Source: Promethearchaeota archaeon (lineage in GTDB: Archaea > Asgardarchaeota > Lokiarchaeia > Sigynarchaeales > SOKP01). From it: a stretch of DNA of 64,000 nt. A program made the position numbers and the translations under genes. This document shows positions 46,699 through 55,921 of the stretch, piece by piece. Numbering within the stretch: position 1 is the first letter of the stretch; each line of letters begins with the position of its first letter. The notes under the pieces were generated by a model. The model did no database searches. It had not been told where the DNA came from and saw only the letters and a list, made by a program, of their open reading frames with translations. Location of the stretch: assembly GCA_019058515.1 (NCBI GenBank), contig JAHPYY010000173.1, positions 62,001 to 126,000 on the forward strand, written 5' to 3'.

Positions 46699-47895
46699 TT
46701 AAAAGTTGGGTAAGCGCTTATTTCGGGTCCATTCTCGATCGAGTATAAAATTAGTAGCAGCTTCGTTGTCAATAAAATTATTTATTAAATCCATAATAAT
46801 TGTAGAGTTTGCTGCGTTTTCCTTACCAATCCCTTTTCCTGTATTTGGATCGTAGCACTCGTAAAATCCATTATTGTTCACAAGACTAAGGAGTCTAATG
46901 AAGAGTTGTTGGGATATATTTATAAACCCGTGTTTACGCAATCCAAGGATTATCAACCAATTAAGTGTATCACTGGTAAAATTGTTAAGATTTATTTGTA
47001 ATATTTCAAATTGGTCTAATGAAATAAATGGAATAAGGTAATTGCTCATAAATTTATCTTCGTTAAGAATTCGTTCATCTACTAATATATACGCTATATG
47101 TTGAGGCAGCTTTTCTAAGTATAACGGAATCAGAGATAACGACGTCTGAAGCTTATTTCCGATGCGATCTTTACTTAAAACCTCAGTAAAACAAGCTTGA
47201 TCATCGTTCCAAAAATGTGTAATGATATCGTTTTCCAATCTGTTTGAGTAATTAGAGTAAAAATTACTTAGATTAGTGTCTTTTAACTTTGAATATAACA
47301 CAGATAACATTCGTATTCCTTGAGTAAATAAAACATTAAATGATAAGTCAAAATAGTAAGGCGAAAATTCCGAGGATTTTTTAACCCATTTTTCATGGAA
47401 TTTAGAGGATGAAGGCAACTGTCCTATTGCATAAACAAAATTGTCCTTGAGATTTTGACTGAAAACTAAGTGTGAATTTTCTAGTTTTCTATTTTGGATA
47501 ACATAATTATAAAATCGTCTAACGCTGGAGATATATTTACGTATGTTATCAAGGTGATAATCTCTATGGAATATCGAATTAACACATAAACTAACTAAAG
47601 GAGGGGCAATTTCTGAAGGATGTGAATTAAAAGGATCCATTAATGAATACGCATATGGTGTATATCCAAATATATCCACTAATTCAAGTTCACTAATGGC
47701 TAGGTTTCTGTCTAAATAACTGTTAGTAATTATGTGTAAGAGATTTGAACCTATAAGTAGAAAATTTTGCTCGTTTATAGAACTATCGGTTAAATAAAAC
47801 TCGCTCCCATCAATTTCAATATTTTTGGTATTCTTTAAAAGATTTTTTTTGCAAGTCGACTCAAAATCTGTGTTGGTTATTTCAGGAAGGTTCAT
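46699..47895 (-). CDS. (alpha/alpha)6-barrel glycosidase-like protein (GH63/trehalase-like, divergent)
   Basis: A 398-residue protein. The second half carries the pattern of GH63/GH37-type glucosidases: ITHFWNDDQACFTEV, SLIPLYLEKLP, NWLIILGLRKHGF, and GFYECYDPNTGKGIGKENAANSTIIMDL, which recall the active-site blocks of alpha-glucosidase and trehalase. The first half is more divergent. There is no signal peptide. It is translationally coupled to the DNA methylase, an odd partner. A sugar-releasing role is inferred; activity is uncertain. Confidence 0.62.
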   Translation of the reverse strand: MNLPEITNTDFESTCKKNLLKNTKNIEIDGSEFYLTDSSINEQNFLLIGSNLLHIITNSYLDRNLAISELELVDIFGYTPYAYSLMDPFNSHPSEIAPPLVSLCVNSIFHRDYHLDNIRKYISSVRRFYNYVIQNRKLENSHLVFSQNLKDNFVYAIGQLPSSSKFHEKWVKKSSEFSPYYFDLSFNVLFTQGIRMLSVLYSKLKDTNLSNFYSNYSNRLENDIITHFWNDDQACFTEVLSKDRIGNKLQTSLSLIPLYLEKLPQHIAYILVDERILNEDKFMSNYLIPFISLDQFEILQINLNNFTSDTLNWLIILGLRKHGFINISQQLFIRLLSLVNNNGFYECYDPNTGKGIGKENAANSTIIMDLINNFIDNEAATNFILDREWTRNKRLPNF

Positions 47896-48025
47896 AGGTA
47901 ATAAAAACTCGAATAATTATGTATAAATCACGCATTTGTAAAGTTCAAGATCCTTGAATGTCGAGATTCACACATTTACGAATTAAACTTAGAATTATGT
48001 TATACAATATTAACGAGAACAAATG

Positions 48026-48562
48026 TCACCTTCTCATAAATGAAGGCAACATTAGACTGACAATTTCTGCTAAACTCTTTAAGCGCGATCTTTCTCTCAT
48101 GACAGTTACAATCAAAACAGATTTAGCTAATTCTTTTCTATCTAATGAACCTCCCGAATACACCGCTTCCTCCGTGTTAAAAACTAGTAATAAGCGAATA
48201 TTTGGATTGCTTATAATATTAACTCCTTCTGTTTGTTTTAAATCCTCGAAAATTTCCAAATATTCCCCCAACAGTCCTCTTCTATCGTTTGTTATTAACA
48301 AAACAGGAACTCCTTTTTTAACTAGCTTTTTTATCTCATTTGCGTAGAATTTGTCTATTTTGGGACTGATAATATTAAGTTGAGAATTAGTATTATTTAT
48401 TATTTCAATTATTTTTTCGTTAATGAAGTCCTTTTGGTTCGGTCCACCTGATGAGTGAATTTCTATGTTCCCGACCAGAGAAAGAATTTTCCGCTCTAAA
48501 TTTTCGACTTCTTCTTGAAGTTGTCTGTTTTTTACTCTGAGTTCGATTAACCGGTCTGACAT
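48026..48562 (-). CDS. Coiled-coil plus PLD-like domain protein
   Basis: A 178-residue protein. It has an N-terminal coiled coil (about 1-30, LIELRVKNRQLQEEVENLERKI). It then has a small alpha/beta domain like the PLD-type sensor domain seen in TrmB-like regulators: LNIISPKIDKFYANEIKKLVKKGVPVLLITND, then NPNIRLLLVFNTEEAVYSGGSLD. The classical HKD motif is absent, so it is probably not a nuclease. It lies 83 bases downstream of the CHAT gene on the same strand. Confidence 0.65.
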   Translation of the reverse strand: MSDRLIELRVKNRQLQEEVENLERKILSLVGNIEIHSSGGPNQKDFINEKIIEIINNTNSQLNIISPKIDKFYANEIKKLVKKGVPVLLITNDRRGLLGEYLEIFEDLKQTEGVNIISNPNIRLLLVFNTEEAVYSGGSLDRKELAKSVLIVTVMRERSRLKSLAEIVSLMLPSFMRR

Positions 48563-48645
48563 TTTTCTAACCTTTTTAAAATAGTGCGTTTAAAGTGAAA
48601 TATTACTTAATTAATTCAAGTAAACTATTTATTGTTTATTAAATC

Positions 48646-51225
48646 TTATGGTAAGATCATTTTTTTCCACGGTTCGCCAAATAATATAAGACTATTAAGT
48701 TCAATTAAGTCGTTTAACTGTAATTTTTGTTCAAATTGAGTAATATCAAAGGACTTAGAGGATTCGATCTTGAATTTCTTCTGAATTAACCGTCTTCTAG
48801 CGTTTAGTAGAGAATTCCCTAAATTCCAAGAGTTTATGACATTAACATAGAAACTAGCAGAAAGGAATCTTGATTCGTTGTTAAACACGGGAATAATTCT
48901 CGCTATTACTCCTAATATTCGCTTATTATTGTTAAAAACCTTGTATATGTTACTATACGCCTCAAGTGGAAAGCGATGCCTATGACCATCGGGATCGAAT
49001 ACTTGACAATCAAAAAATACAATTGGACTTCTTTCACGATAACTCTTTTGGATTATGTCTGAAATTTGTTTAATCTTGAGAATTTTGCAGTCGTTTGTAA
49101 TAATATAACTCCCTTGAGGATTCGTTTGCGTGTAAAGTATGTTTCCAACAAAATGAATCATATCAAAAGTTCCCAAGGAGAGTTTTTCAATAATCGTGTT
49201 GTAGATTGATTCCATATCCGACAATGAGGTCATTTCGTTGATGTGGTTTTTATTGCTAAAGAAATTTAAGAAGTAAGATAGAACATCTTTTCCCTCGCTA
49301 AATTCGTATAATATCTCTTTTTTTTGAAGCGAATCATTCCATTTTAGCGGAAATTCTGAATTTAAACAATCTATTAAGAGGGTATTAGGTTTTTTCTGGT
49401 TAACTTCAGATTCAAATTCTTTTGGAAAGATTCCCATTAAAGAATCACTTAGGAGAAAATCACCAACTTTATAACCTATCGAATATCTAAGCATAAAAAA
49501 TGAATCATCGTATAGAATTTCCATTGGAATAGATAATTTTTGATCAAACATGAAATATATTTGCGGTCTCACAGTCGATTTTAAAAGTCGGAATTGAGAC
49601 ATATATCTTCTAAGGATTTCTGGTAGGAATGCATAAAAGATTTTTCCAAAATCCTCAGTTGTAAAATTCTTCTCGTTATTTCCTATAAATACACCGTAAA
49701 ACAGTTTGTTTAGCTGAGAATCGTTCCAATACTCATCGTTTACGGTACCATATATTAGATTGTTTTCGGTAGAGATTAAATAATATTGAATAGAGCCCGT
49801 GTTAGTAACTCTAACCACAATTTGAGAGATAATAAACGAGGGATCATATTCCAACGATATATTAAATTCGTCCTCAAATGAATAGATTTTATTTCGATTA
49901 GGTTCCGTACTAGTATATAATACTTCTAAGTTTTCAAGAAATGGTGCCAAATTCTCGTCTAAAAGCGGAATTAATTTCTTGGCCAAAATAAAATCCTTTT
50001 CTTCGAATAAGATTCTATAAAAAATCATTCTCCAAAAATCCATATCCTCTAAAGAAAAAAACCTCGACTTAAATTTCCACAGGTAATTACACGTGTAAAA
50101 GTAATGGAAAATTTCTTCGTTATTCTGAGGAAATTTTAAGTGATTATTTAATTTTTGAAGAGATTGAAATAAGAACTTATTTTCTTTTACGCCTTCGAAT
50201 TTTTTACATGCCTCCGCCCATAATTCTACTAAAACATAATCATAAGATAGATCCGAATCGTATAACAGTAAATCATCTAAGAAGTCGTAAATTTCATAGG
50301 TTACATTAAAGTATGATTGATCTCGCGACAATTCTATATATTTATGGATGTAATTAATCGCATCTCCAAACGTTTCAAATTCGTTAATTTTTGAAAATGT
50401 GTTTCTTATAACGGCTATAGTCCAATCATGTTTACCAATATTGTTTATTTCGGTTACTAGTTCATCCATGCCTCTTAGAATTGCCTTGTAATTTCTCTCG
50501 TTGATCGAAAAACGGCTAGCGCGACTAAATTCTGTTTTAAGATACTCTGAAAGGCGGTTAATAAGTAGTTTATAAATTGAATTGACAAATTCTTCAGAAG
50601 ATCCGGTAAGTTGGTATTTTATTTTTACATTCTCAATTATAATATAGACAAATAATCCACGTTTACTTGGTTCTAGCTCCTGGAGGAGATTGCTAAAAAT
50701 TTTCATGCTATATTTAAATAATTCGGAGGGAACCACAGTCTGAATTAGATACGCTAATAGGATTTGCAATTCAATCAGAGTTTGGAAATCTTCCTCGGTT
50801 TTAGCCCTAAAACAAACAGAGTTAACAAATTTTAATATTCCTTCATTGGATAAGTTCTCTCGTTGAATAAATTCCTTCAATAGGCGGGTCCAAAATACCT
50901 TAAATTGGTAATAATCATCCAACATTGACAAAAAACTAAAGAATCTTTTATAAGCGTCGATGTATCGCACGATATCTAAGCTTGAACCCTTCCCAATCTT
51001 GAATTTCAACGAATTTATGTACATCCACCAACTATTCATCTCCACCATAACTAATTGTTGTTTTTTCTGTGAGTCTAACCAATCAATCTTCTCTATATCG
51101 TAATATAAATTAGTAAGAATTTGGTCTCCCCAGCGATGATTACCCATCTGGAGCAATTTTCTGGCTTGAATTACCTTACTTTGAAAATGGGTTAAAAACT
51201 CTTTATTAATATTTTCAGTCAACAT
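48646..51225 (-). CDS. CHAT-domain (caspase-like protease fold) protein
   Basis: An 859-residue protein. Residues 1-430 are helical and repeat-like without a clear TPR motif. A beta-rich stretch follows (about 460-600). The C-terminal part (about 600-859) is a CHAT domain: LSIPMEILYDDSFFMLRYSIG, then FDMIHFVGN with the candidate catalytic His691, then IVFFDCQVFDPDGH with the candidate catalytic Cys740. It ends with NSWNLGNSLLNARRRLIQK, the typical terminal helix. Both active-site residues are present, so a cysteine protease activity is plausible. In bacteria CHAT proteins such as TPR-CHAT act in defence and cell death. This gene lies between an actin-related protein gene (27 bases) and the PLD-like gene. 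Confidence 0.78.
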   Translation of the reverse strand: MLTENINKEFLTHFQSKVIQARKLLQMGNHRWGDQILTNLYYDIEKIDWLDSQKKQQLVMVEMNSWWMYINSLKFKIGKGSSLDIVRYIDAYKRFFSFLSMLDDYYQFKVFWTRLLKEFIQRENLSNEGILKFVNSVCFRAKTEEDFQTLIELQILLAYLIQTVVPSELFKYSMKIFSNLLQELEPSKRGLFVYIIIENVKIKYQLTGSSEEFVNSIYKLLINRLSEYLKTEFSRASRFSINERNYKAILRGMDELVTEINNIGKHDWTIAVIRNTFSKINEFETFGDAINYIHKYIELSRDQSYFNVTYEIYDFLDDLLLYDSDLSYDYVLVELWAEACKKFEGVKENKFLFQSLQKLNNHLKFPQNNEEIFHYFYTCNYLWKFKSRFFSLEDMDFWRMIFYRILFEEKDFILAKKLIPLLDENLAPFLENLEVLYTSTEPNRNKIYSFEDEFNISLEYDPSFIISQIVVRVTNTGSIQYYLISTENNLIYGTVNDEYWNDSQLNKLFYGVFIGNNEKNFTTEDFGKIFYAFLPEILRRYMSQFRLLKSTVRPQIYFMFDQKLSIPMEILYDDSFFMLRYSIGYKVGDFLLSDSLMGIFPKEFESEVNQKKPNTLLIDCLNSEFPLKWNDSLQKKEILYEFSEGKDVLSYFLNFFSNKNHINEMTSLSDMESIYNTIIEKLSLGTFDMIHFVGNILYTQTNPQGSYIITNDCKILKIKQISDIIQKSYRERSPIVFFDCQVFDPDGHRHRFPLEAYSNIYKVFNNNKRILGVIARIIPVFNNESRFLSASFYVNVINSWNLGNSLLNARRRLIQKKFKIESSKSFDITQFEQKLQLNDLIELNSLILFGEPWKKMILP

Positions 51226-51252
51226 AGCTCTTTTTTAACAAATCTAAATTGC

Positions 51253-52392
51253 TCAATTTGATTTAAAAATCCATCCTTTTTCTAACTGTCCTTTCAAATA
51301 CAAAACAGAAGCGCCAATCCAAGACATATGCTCCCTTCCTGCGGGAGCGAAAACATTAACCTTTAGCTGTAGTTTTTCCGGAAAGTATTTGGTCAATTCC
51401 TTACTTAATCTTTCACGTAAACCAGTAATTAGACTGCTACCTCCAGAAATAATTATTCCAGATAATAATTCTGCCCAATTTTCGCGATCCCAAAGCTTAA
51501 TTACTTCAGCAATCGACTCATCTAAACCTTTATAGTCTAAATGGAGGAGAGAAGGATCAAATAAAGGTTCAGCTAATTGAAATCGCTCGTAATTTATCTT
51601 TAAGTTATAATTGTTAGGGAGGGTTATCAGACGATTGTATTTCTCGAATCCTTCTTTAATTTTATTTCTTTCGGATTCTGGATTTAATACACATAAGCTA
51701 GCCTTCTCTTTTATTTCTTTTGCAATCCAGCGGTTTATGTAAAAATCCTTATTAGTTTCTTTTTGAGACAAAATAAGATTTAAAAAGTAGTTGGTTAAAT
51801 CCTTTCCCGTGATAGGGAATAAATCTCTTGCCATATTGTTCATAAATCCGTGCAAAACTGTAGATATATAGGTATTAGATTCTCCAATGTTGACGATTAC
51901 TCCACTCATTTTTTTTAACGAAGATATTATGGCTTGAGTCTCCGATAAAAATAATAACTTCGGAAACCCAAATGTTTCAAGGAAAATTTGTTGGTATTTT
52001 ACCTTTTCTATTTCAGGAGTGAAAAAAGGATTAATTAGAATGATCGGTTGTTTGTATTTAAAGTCAGAAGGAATTTTTAATTGGTTGTAAAAATATTTGA
52101 AATACTTCAAGAAAATGCTGAAATTACCGTCTTTTTTAAATTCGTGAATTTTTAAAATATTTAGGTATTTTTCAGCATCGTTTCCAAACAAGTACTTATT
52201 CGTTCCCTCTTCCAAAAAAATTTCTTCGAATCCTTCTATGACATCGGTTTGAAACAGAAAATCTGTTATATCCGCATAGATACTTGGAGCAATTATTTGA
52301 GGAAAATCGGTGCCAGCCCAGCCTAATTTAAATATCGAAGACCCAATATCTAAGATTAATGGTTTTGTTAGATTACTGATTTCGCTTTCCAT
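51253..52392 (-). CDS. Actin-related protein of the Asgard actin superfamily
   Basis: A 379-residue actin-fold ATPase. Phosphate-1 loop LDIGSSIFKLGWAG (from residue 14, Asp15 kept), a Gln153 equivalent to actin Gln137 in ETQAIISSL, phosphate-2 loop IVNIGESNTYIS, ITGKDLTNYFLNLI matching actin GRDLTDYL, the adenosine loop IIISGGSSLITGLRERL, and C-terminal SWIGASVLY matching actin SWIGGSIL. The length equals actin. The phosphate-2 aspartate of actin (Asp154) is Asn168 here and the next acidic residue is Glu171, so hydrolysis may be altered. It may polymerise or act as an Arp-like component. It lies 20 bases downstream of a coiled-coil protein gene. Confidence 0.87.
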   Translation of the reverse strand: MESEISNLTKPLILDIGSSIFKLGWAGTDFPQIIAPSIYADITDFLFQTDVIEGFEEIFLEEGTNKYLFGNDAEKYLNILKIHEFKKDGNFSIFLKYFKYFYNQLKIPSDFKYKQPIILINPFFTPEIEKVKYQQIFLETFGFPKLLFLSETQAIISSLKKMSGVIVNIGESNTYISTVLHGFMNNMARDLFPITGKDLTNYFLNLILSQKETNKDFYINRWIAKEIKEKASLCVLNPESERNKIKEGFEKYNRLITLPNNYNLKINYERFQLAEPLFDPSLLHLDYKGLDESIAEVIKLWDRENWAELLSGIIISGGSSLITGLRERLSKELTKYFPEKLQLKVNVFAPAGREHMSWIGASVLYLKGQLEKGWIFKSN

Positions 52393-52412
52393 TGTTCAAA
52401 AAGAAAAGTTTG

Positions 52413-53474
52413 TTATTGAATTCCTTCTATAGTATGAAAATATTCATCTGTAATTTTTTTTAAGCGATATTCTTTAACTTGAAGTTCAAGTAAGCCAAGA
52501 ACTCTTCTAAACTCGCCTGACATACTTTTAAGATCTACATCCGCAACCCTTTCGACTTCATCTCTTTTTTGTTTAAAGAGTGTGAGTCCTTCCTGGATGT
52601 TATCGTAAGATTCTTTTATAGATTTTTCCAATTCTTCAGTATTCTTCTGAGTTATTTTTCGCATTTTTCTTAATATTGCCAAAATGTTTGATACTTGATT
52701 TTCCCACATATTATACCTTTCGTCTACGCTTTTTTGATATTCTTCGATAAAAATCGCTAATTTTCCGTAAATTTCATCCATTGGATCTTTTTCTACGACT
52801 TCCTCCACTTCTATTTTTTCCAATTCTTCTTCTGCTTCTTCCGTCTCTACTTTTTCGTCTTCTAATTCTAATTCTTCAGTTACCTCTTGAATCCCACTTT
52901 CGAGTGGGGGAGGGTTTTCAGAGATTTCTTGCGAGGGAGTTTCTGATACCGATTCAACGGTAATTTCGTCAACAGTTTCAGATTCTGGGGGTTTAGGTTC
53001 TTCTTTGGGTTTCCTTTTTGGTACCGTTGTTATAGGCTTTATGATGGGAAGTTCTTCTTTCACATATTCGGCTGCTAAATCCTTGCTTTTAGTTTCATGA
53101 GCTAATTGAGGCTCAATTTTCTCTTCCTCTACATCTTGTCTATGATAAAAACCGGTACCATCTGAAATACCCTGAAGTAAATCTTGCAATGTAGACTCAG
53201 TTTTCTTTGTAGAATGTAAAGCAGCATCTAAGGTATATGTTTCTTTTGGCGTCTCTAACTGAATAGCATCAATTTTAGATTCAAATTCTTTTGGAGGTCT
53301 TTGGTCTTCTTTGACTTCATCCCGTTTCTTGGGCTCAGCTTTCTTCTTACTTTCAGCTTTTTTCTTTGGCTCACCTTTCTTCTTTGATTCGGCTTTTTTC
53401 TTGGAGACTAAAGTCTTATCTAAGTCATAATCTTCAACAGCTGATTTCTTTGATTTCTTTTTTTTCTTTCCCAT
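52413..53474 (-). CDS. Lysine/acid-rich disordered protein with C-terminal coiled coil
   Basis: A 353-residue protein. The first 60 residues are repeats of KKAESKKK/EPKK type, followed by a long acidic, proline-rich disordered part (about 60-235). Residues 235-345 form a predicted coiled coil (EEYQKSVDERYNMWENQVSNIL, KSIKESYDNIQEGLTLFKQKRDEVE). There is no catalytic motif. As first gene of the actin-related/CHAT set it could be a scaffold or filament-binding partner, which is inference from position. Confidence 0.68.
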   Translation of the reverse strand: MGKKKKKSKKSAVEDYDLDKTLVSKKKAESKKKGEPKKKAESKKKAEPKKRDEVKEDQRPPKEFESKIDAIQLETPKETYTLDAALHSTKKTESTLQDLLQGISDGTGFYHRQDVEEEKIEPQLAHETKSKDLAAEYVKEELPIIKPITTVPKRKPKEEPKPPESETVDEITVESVSETPSQEISENPPPLESGIQEVTEELELEDEKVETEEAEEELEKIEVEEVVEKDPMDEIYGKLAIFIEEYQKSVDERYNMWENQVSNILAILRKMRKITQKNTEELEKSIKESYDNIQEGLTLFKQKRDEVERVADVDLKSMSGEFRRVLGLLELQVKEYRLKKITDEYFHTIEGIQ

Positions 53475-53572
53475 ATCGAAGTCAATAATTTAATAGAACA
53501 AATTATTAATAAATCTATTTTAAAATTAATAGGCAGAGATCACCCAGATCCCAGCTATTAATTGTAGTTATA

Positions 53573-53980
53573 TCACTTACTTTCAATATCTAAAATTTCA
53601 ACGCTCATGGCACCTTTTTCAAGTAGGAGATCTTTTAATCGTTCTATTTCTGTAGGCGGTCTTTCTGAGATAACGGTCCATACCGCAGTTTTATCCTTTT
53701 CAACTATAACTGCTTCACTATATATCATGCTCAAGTTTAGATCAGCAAAAATTGAAGCGAGTTTCGCTAACGCTCCAGGTGCATCTGTCATAGTAATTCT
53801 AAATTTAACGGCGTTCTTTTCATCGGCAAATCCTATGGGAGTAATCTTCATTTCTTTTGTTTCGGAATCGGCGACCAACATTAGTTGCGAATTTGTGGTT
53901 AACCCTAAACTTCTCCGAATAATTTGTGGGATAACAATACGACCTCGATTATCAATCGTTAAAATTTTAGAGTGTTTCAT
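53573..53980 (-). CDS. AbrB/SpoVT-like DNA-binding domain fused to ACT domain
   Basis: A 135-residue protein. The N-terminal 50 residues are a swapped-hairpin AbrB/SpoVT domain (ILTIDNRGRIVIPQIIRRSLGL). The rest is an ACT domain (FRITMTDAPGALAKLASIFADLNLSMIYSEAVIV), which usually binds amino acids. A ligand-responsive transcription factor is likely. It is divergent from the CheA-like gene and lies 99 bases upstream of the coiled-coil gene. Confidence 0.82.
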   Translation of the reverse strand: MKHSKILTIDNRGRIVIPQIIRRSLGLTTNSQLMLVADSETKEMKITPIGFADEKNAVKFRITMTDAPGALAKLASIFADLNLSMIYSEAVIVEKDKTAVWTVISERPPTEIERLKDLLLEKGAMSVEILDIESK

Positions 53981-54328
53981 GAGTTTATATCACATTATTG
54001 GAAGGAACTAAAAATTCTTAATGTTCGCGAATATTCAATTCTTACGTTATAATTTTATATATAATCAAAAAGCTTTATAAGTCTAATCTTCAGAGCGTTC
54101 TTTTGGTGTTTTCTACCTTGATTAATTCGTGGATGCGATTTTTAAATTTTAAATGTTTTATCGATTAAATAAAAAATTACGATTTTAGTAACTTCATATA
54201 AAAACTTATGTAAATTATATGAGCAAATTTTCAATTTAGGATGCAAATTAAAAGTATTTATCGATTTAAGAAACTTTAAATAAAAATTGTATTATTAGCT
54301 ATTAAAGAATATATTCATTTTCGTCAAA
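53981..54328. promoter_or_regulatory. Divergent promoter region, AbrB-ACT and CheA-like genes
   Basis: 348 AT-rich bases. CTTTAAATAAA near 54275-54285, about 45 bases before the ATG at 54329, is a good TATA-type element. TTTATATATAATC near 54053-54065 may serve the opposite gene. A partial repeat of TTTATCGATT occurs twice (about 54157 and 54258). Confidence 0.45.
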
Positions 54329-55876
54329 ATGTCCAAAAATCAGTATATTGAGTTATTCCTTGCAGAATCTGAAGGGCTCTTAAACAAAGTAGACGAGGAA
54401 ATCTCTAATTTCGAAAAAAATCCGAAGAATTACATACTTATTGAGCAAATTTACTTTATTTTCAACGGATTAACCCGCTTAATTAAACCTTTAAATTTTG
54501 AGAACCTTACCAGCTTTAATGTGAATATTGAAATGCTTCTGGAAAAAATAAAGCAAAAACAAATCCCAGAAAATAAAGTCTCATCTTTTGTCAATTTAAT
54601 GTACGAGAATTTAAAGGTATTAAAAAAATTTGTAAATTACTTGAAAGAAGGGAGTACTACTGATTTAACTAACATAGAAGTTTTAAACCTAAACAAGAAA
54701 ATTAAGGAATTTGAAAGAGAATACGAGATAACATTTATTAGACCAATTGAACCTCACGAAGTAGAAGCTATCGCAAAAAGCAATAATTTATACAATATCA
54801 AGATCACAATTGAAGAAAGCGTTAAATTCAAGAAAGTGAGATTATATTTTATTTTTCGAGCCCTCAACAATCTCGGGCACATTTGCTATAGCGAGCCAGA
54901 ACCAGAATTGTTAGAAAGCGGAGATTTTGAACGAGAATTCAAAGTTTATTTCATAACACAAAAAGAAAAAAAAGATATTGCCGATGTTCTAAACGAGATA
55001 TTAGACATCGAAAGCTTTTTCATTAATCGTATGAGTTTAGACGAGCTTAAGCAAATCATCTCTCAATTCTACGAAAAAGTGAAATTAGAGAGAGAAAGGA
55101 TCCTAAAACAAATATCTGAAATAAAGCAATCAAGCGACCACCCTGATAAGGATAAAATCTTAAGTTTCTTGAAAACCAGAACTCGAAAGGAGATTATTGA
55201 AATATCTAACAACAAAAGTAATAGATTCTACGATATTTATGTACGGTTTGAAATGGGATGCAAGTTTAAAATGTTAAGATCATTCCTCCTATTTAGAACT
55301 CTTAATTCAATAGCGGAAATAAACGGGTCAAATCCTAATCCCCAAATTCTCGAAAAAGGAGAATTTTTATTTGACTTTGATGTGTATGTCATTAGTCAAA
55401 AATCTAAGGAGGAAATAGTTGACGCCTTAAATGAGATACAAGATATTGCAAATAAATTTGTTAAGGAACTATCTTATTACGAGTATATCAACTTGCTTGG
55501 GCTTAATGGAAAGAAAAGCGATGCCGAGGAAATAAATGTAGAGATAGAAGAAGTTCCACGAAAGCAAATTATATTTACGTACGATTTTGAAAGAATACAA
55601 GAGAAAATTATGCTTCCTAACGATAGTTTTATTAAGTTAATCGACAACGAGGATAACAAAATTATTTATGCTTGCGAAGACAATCAACACAAAGACGAAT
55701 TCTTCTTGTATGTTATCAAAGATGGTGTGGTTTTTGCTTCTAAAGTTGATAGCAATAATAAGTTCGATACTTTTTTACAGATTACAAAAACAGGGTTCCC
55801 ATCTGTGTTAGACTTGCTAAAAGCGAATAAGCGTAATATTGACACCTACGAAGAATATAAGCGTTCCTTGAGTTAA
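54329..55876 (+). CDS. Kinase-less CheA-like scaffold: degenerate HPt plus two P2-like domains
   Basis: A 515-residue protein. Residues 1-110 resemble the CheA HPt domain (IELFLAESEGLLNKVDEEIS, IEQIYFIFNGLTRLIK), but Asn46 sits where the phosphorylated histidine should be. Residues 155-240 and 302-378 are two related copies of a CheA P2-like domain (IKITIEESVKFKKVRLYFIF and IYVRFEMGCKFKMLRSFLLF, each followed by a glutamate-rich LEKGEF or LESGDF strand). No dimerisation, ATPase or CheW domain follows. The C-terminal 130 residues form a further unassigned alpha/beta domain. It could bind the CheY-like protein without phosphorylating it. Confidence 0.72.
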   Translation: MSKNQYIELFLAESEGLLNKVDEEISNFEKNPKNYILIEQIYFIFNGLTRLIKPLNFENLTSFNVNIEMLLEKIKQKQIPENKVSSFVNLMYENLKVLKKFVNYLKEGSTTDLTNIEVLNLNKKIKEFEREYEITFIRPIEPHEVEAIAKSNNLYNIKITIEESVKFKKVRLYFIFRALNNLGHICYSEPEPELLESGDFEREFKVYFITQKEKKDIADVLNEILDIESFFINRMSLDELKQIISQFYEKVKLERERILKQISEIKQSSDHPDKDKILSFLKTRTRKEIIEISNNKSNRFYDIYVRFEMGCKFKMLRSFLLFRTLNSIAEINGSNPNPQILEKGEFLFDFDVYVISQKSKEEIVDALNEIQDIANKFVKELSYYEYINLLGLNGKKSDAEEINVEIEEVPRKQIIFTYDFERIQEKIMLPNDSFIKLIDNEDNKIIYACEDNQHKDEFFLYVIKDGVVFASKVDSNNKFDTFLQITKTGFPSVLDLLKANKRNIDTYEEYKRSLS

Positions 55877-55921
55877 ATTTTAGCTACTAAAAAAGAAATA
55901 AATAAATAGAAATAAATCGAC

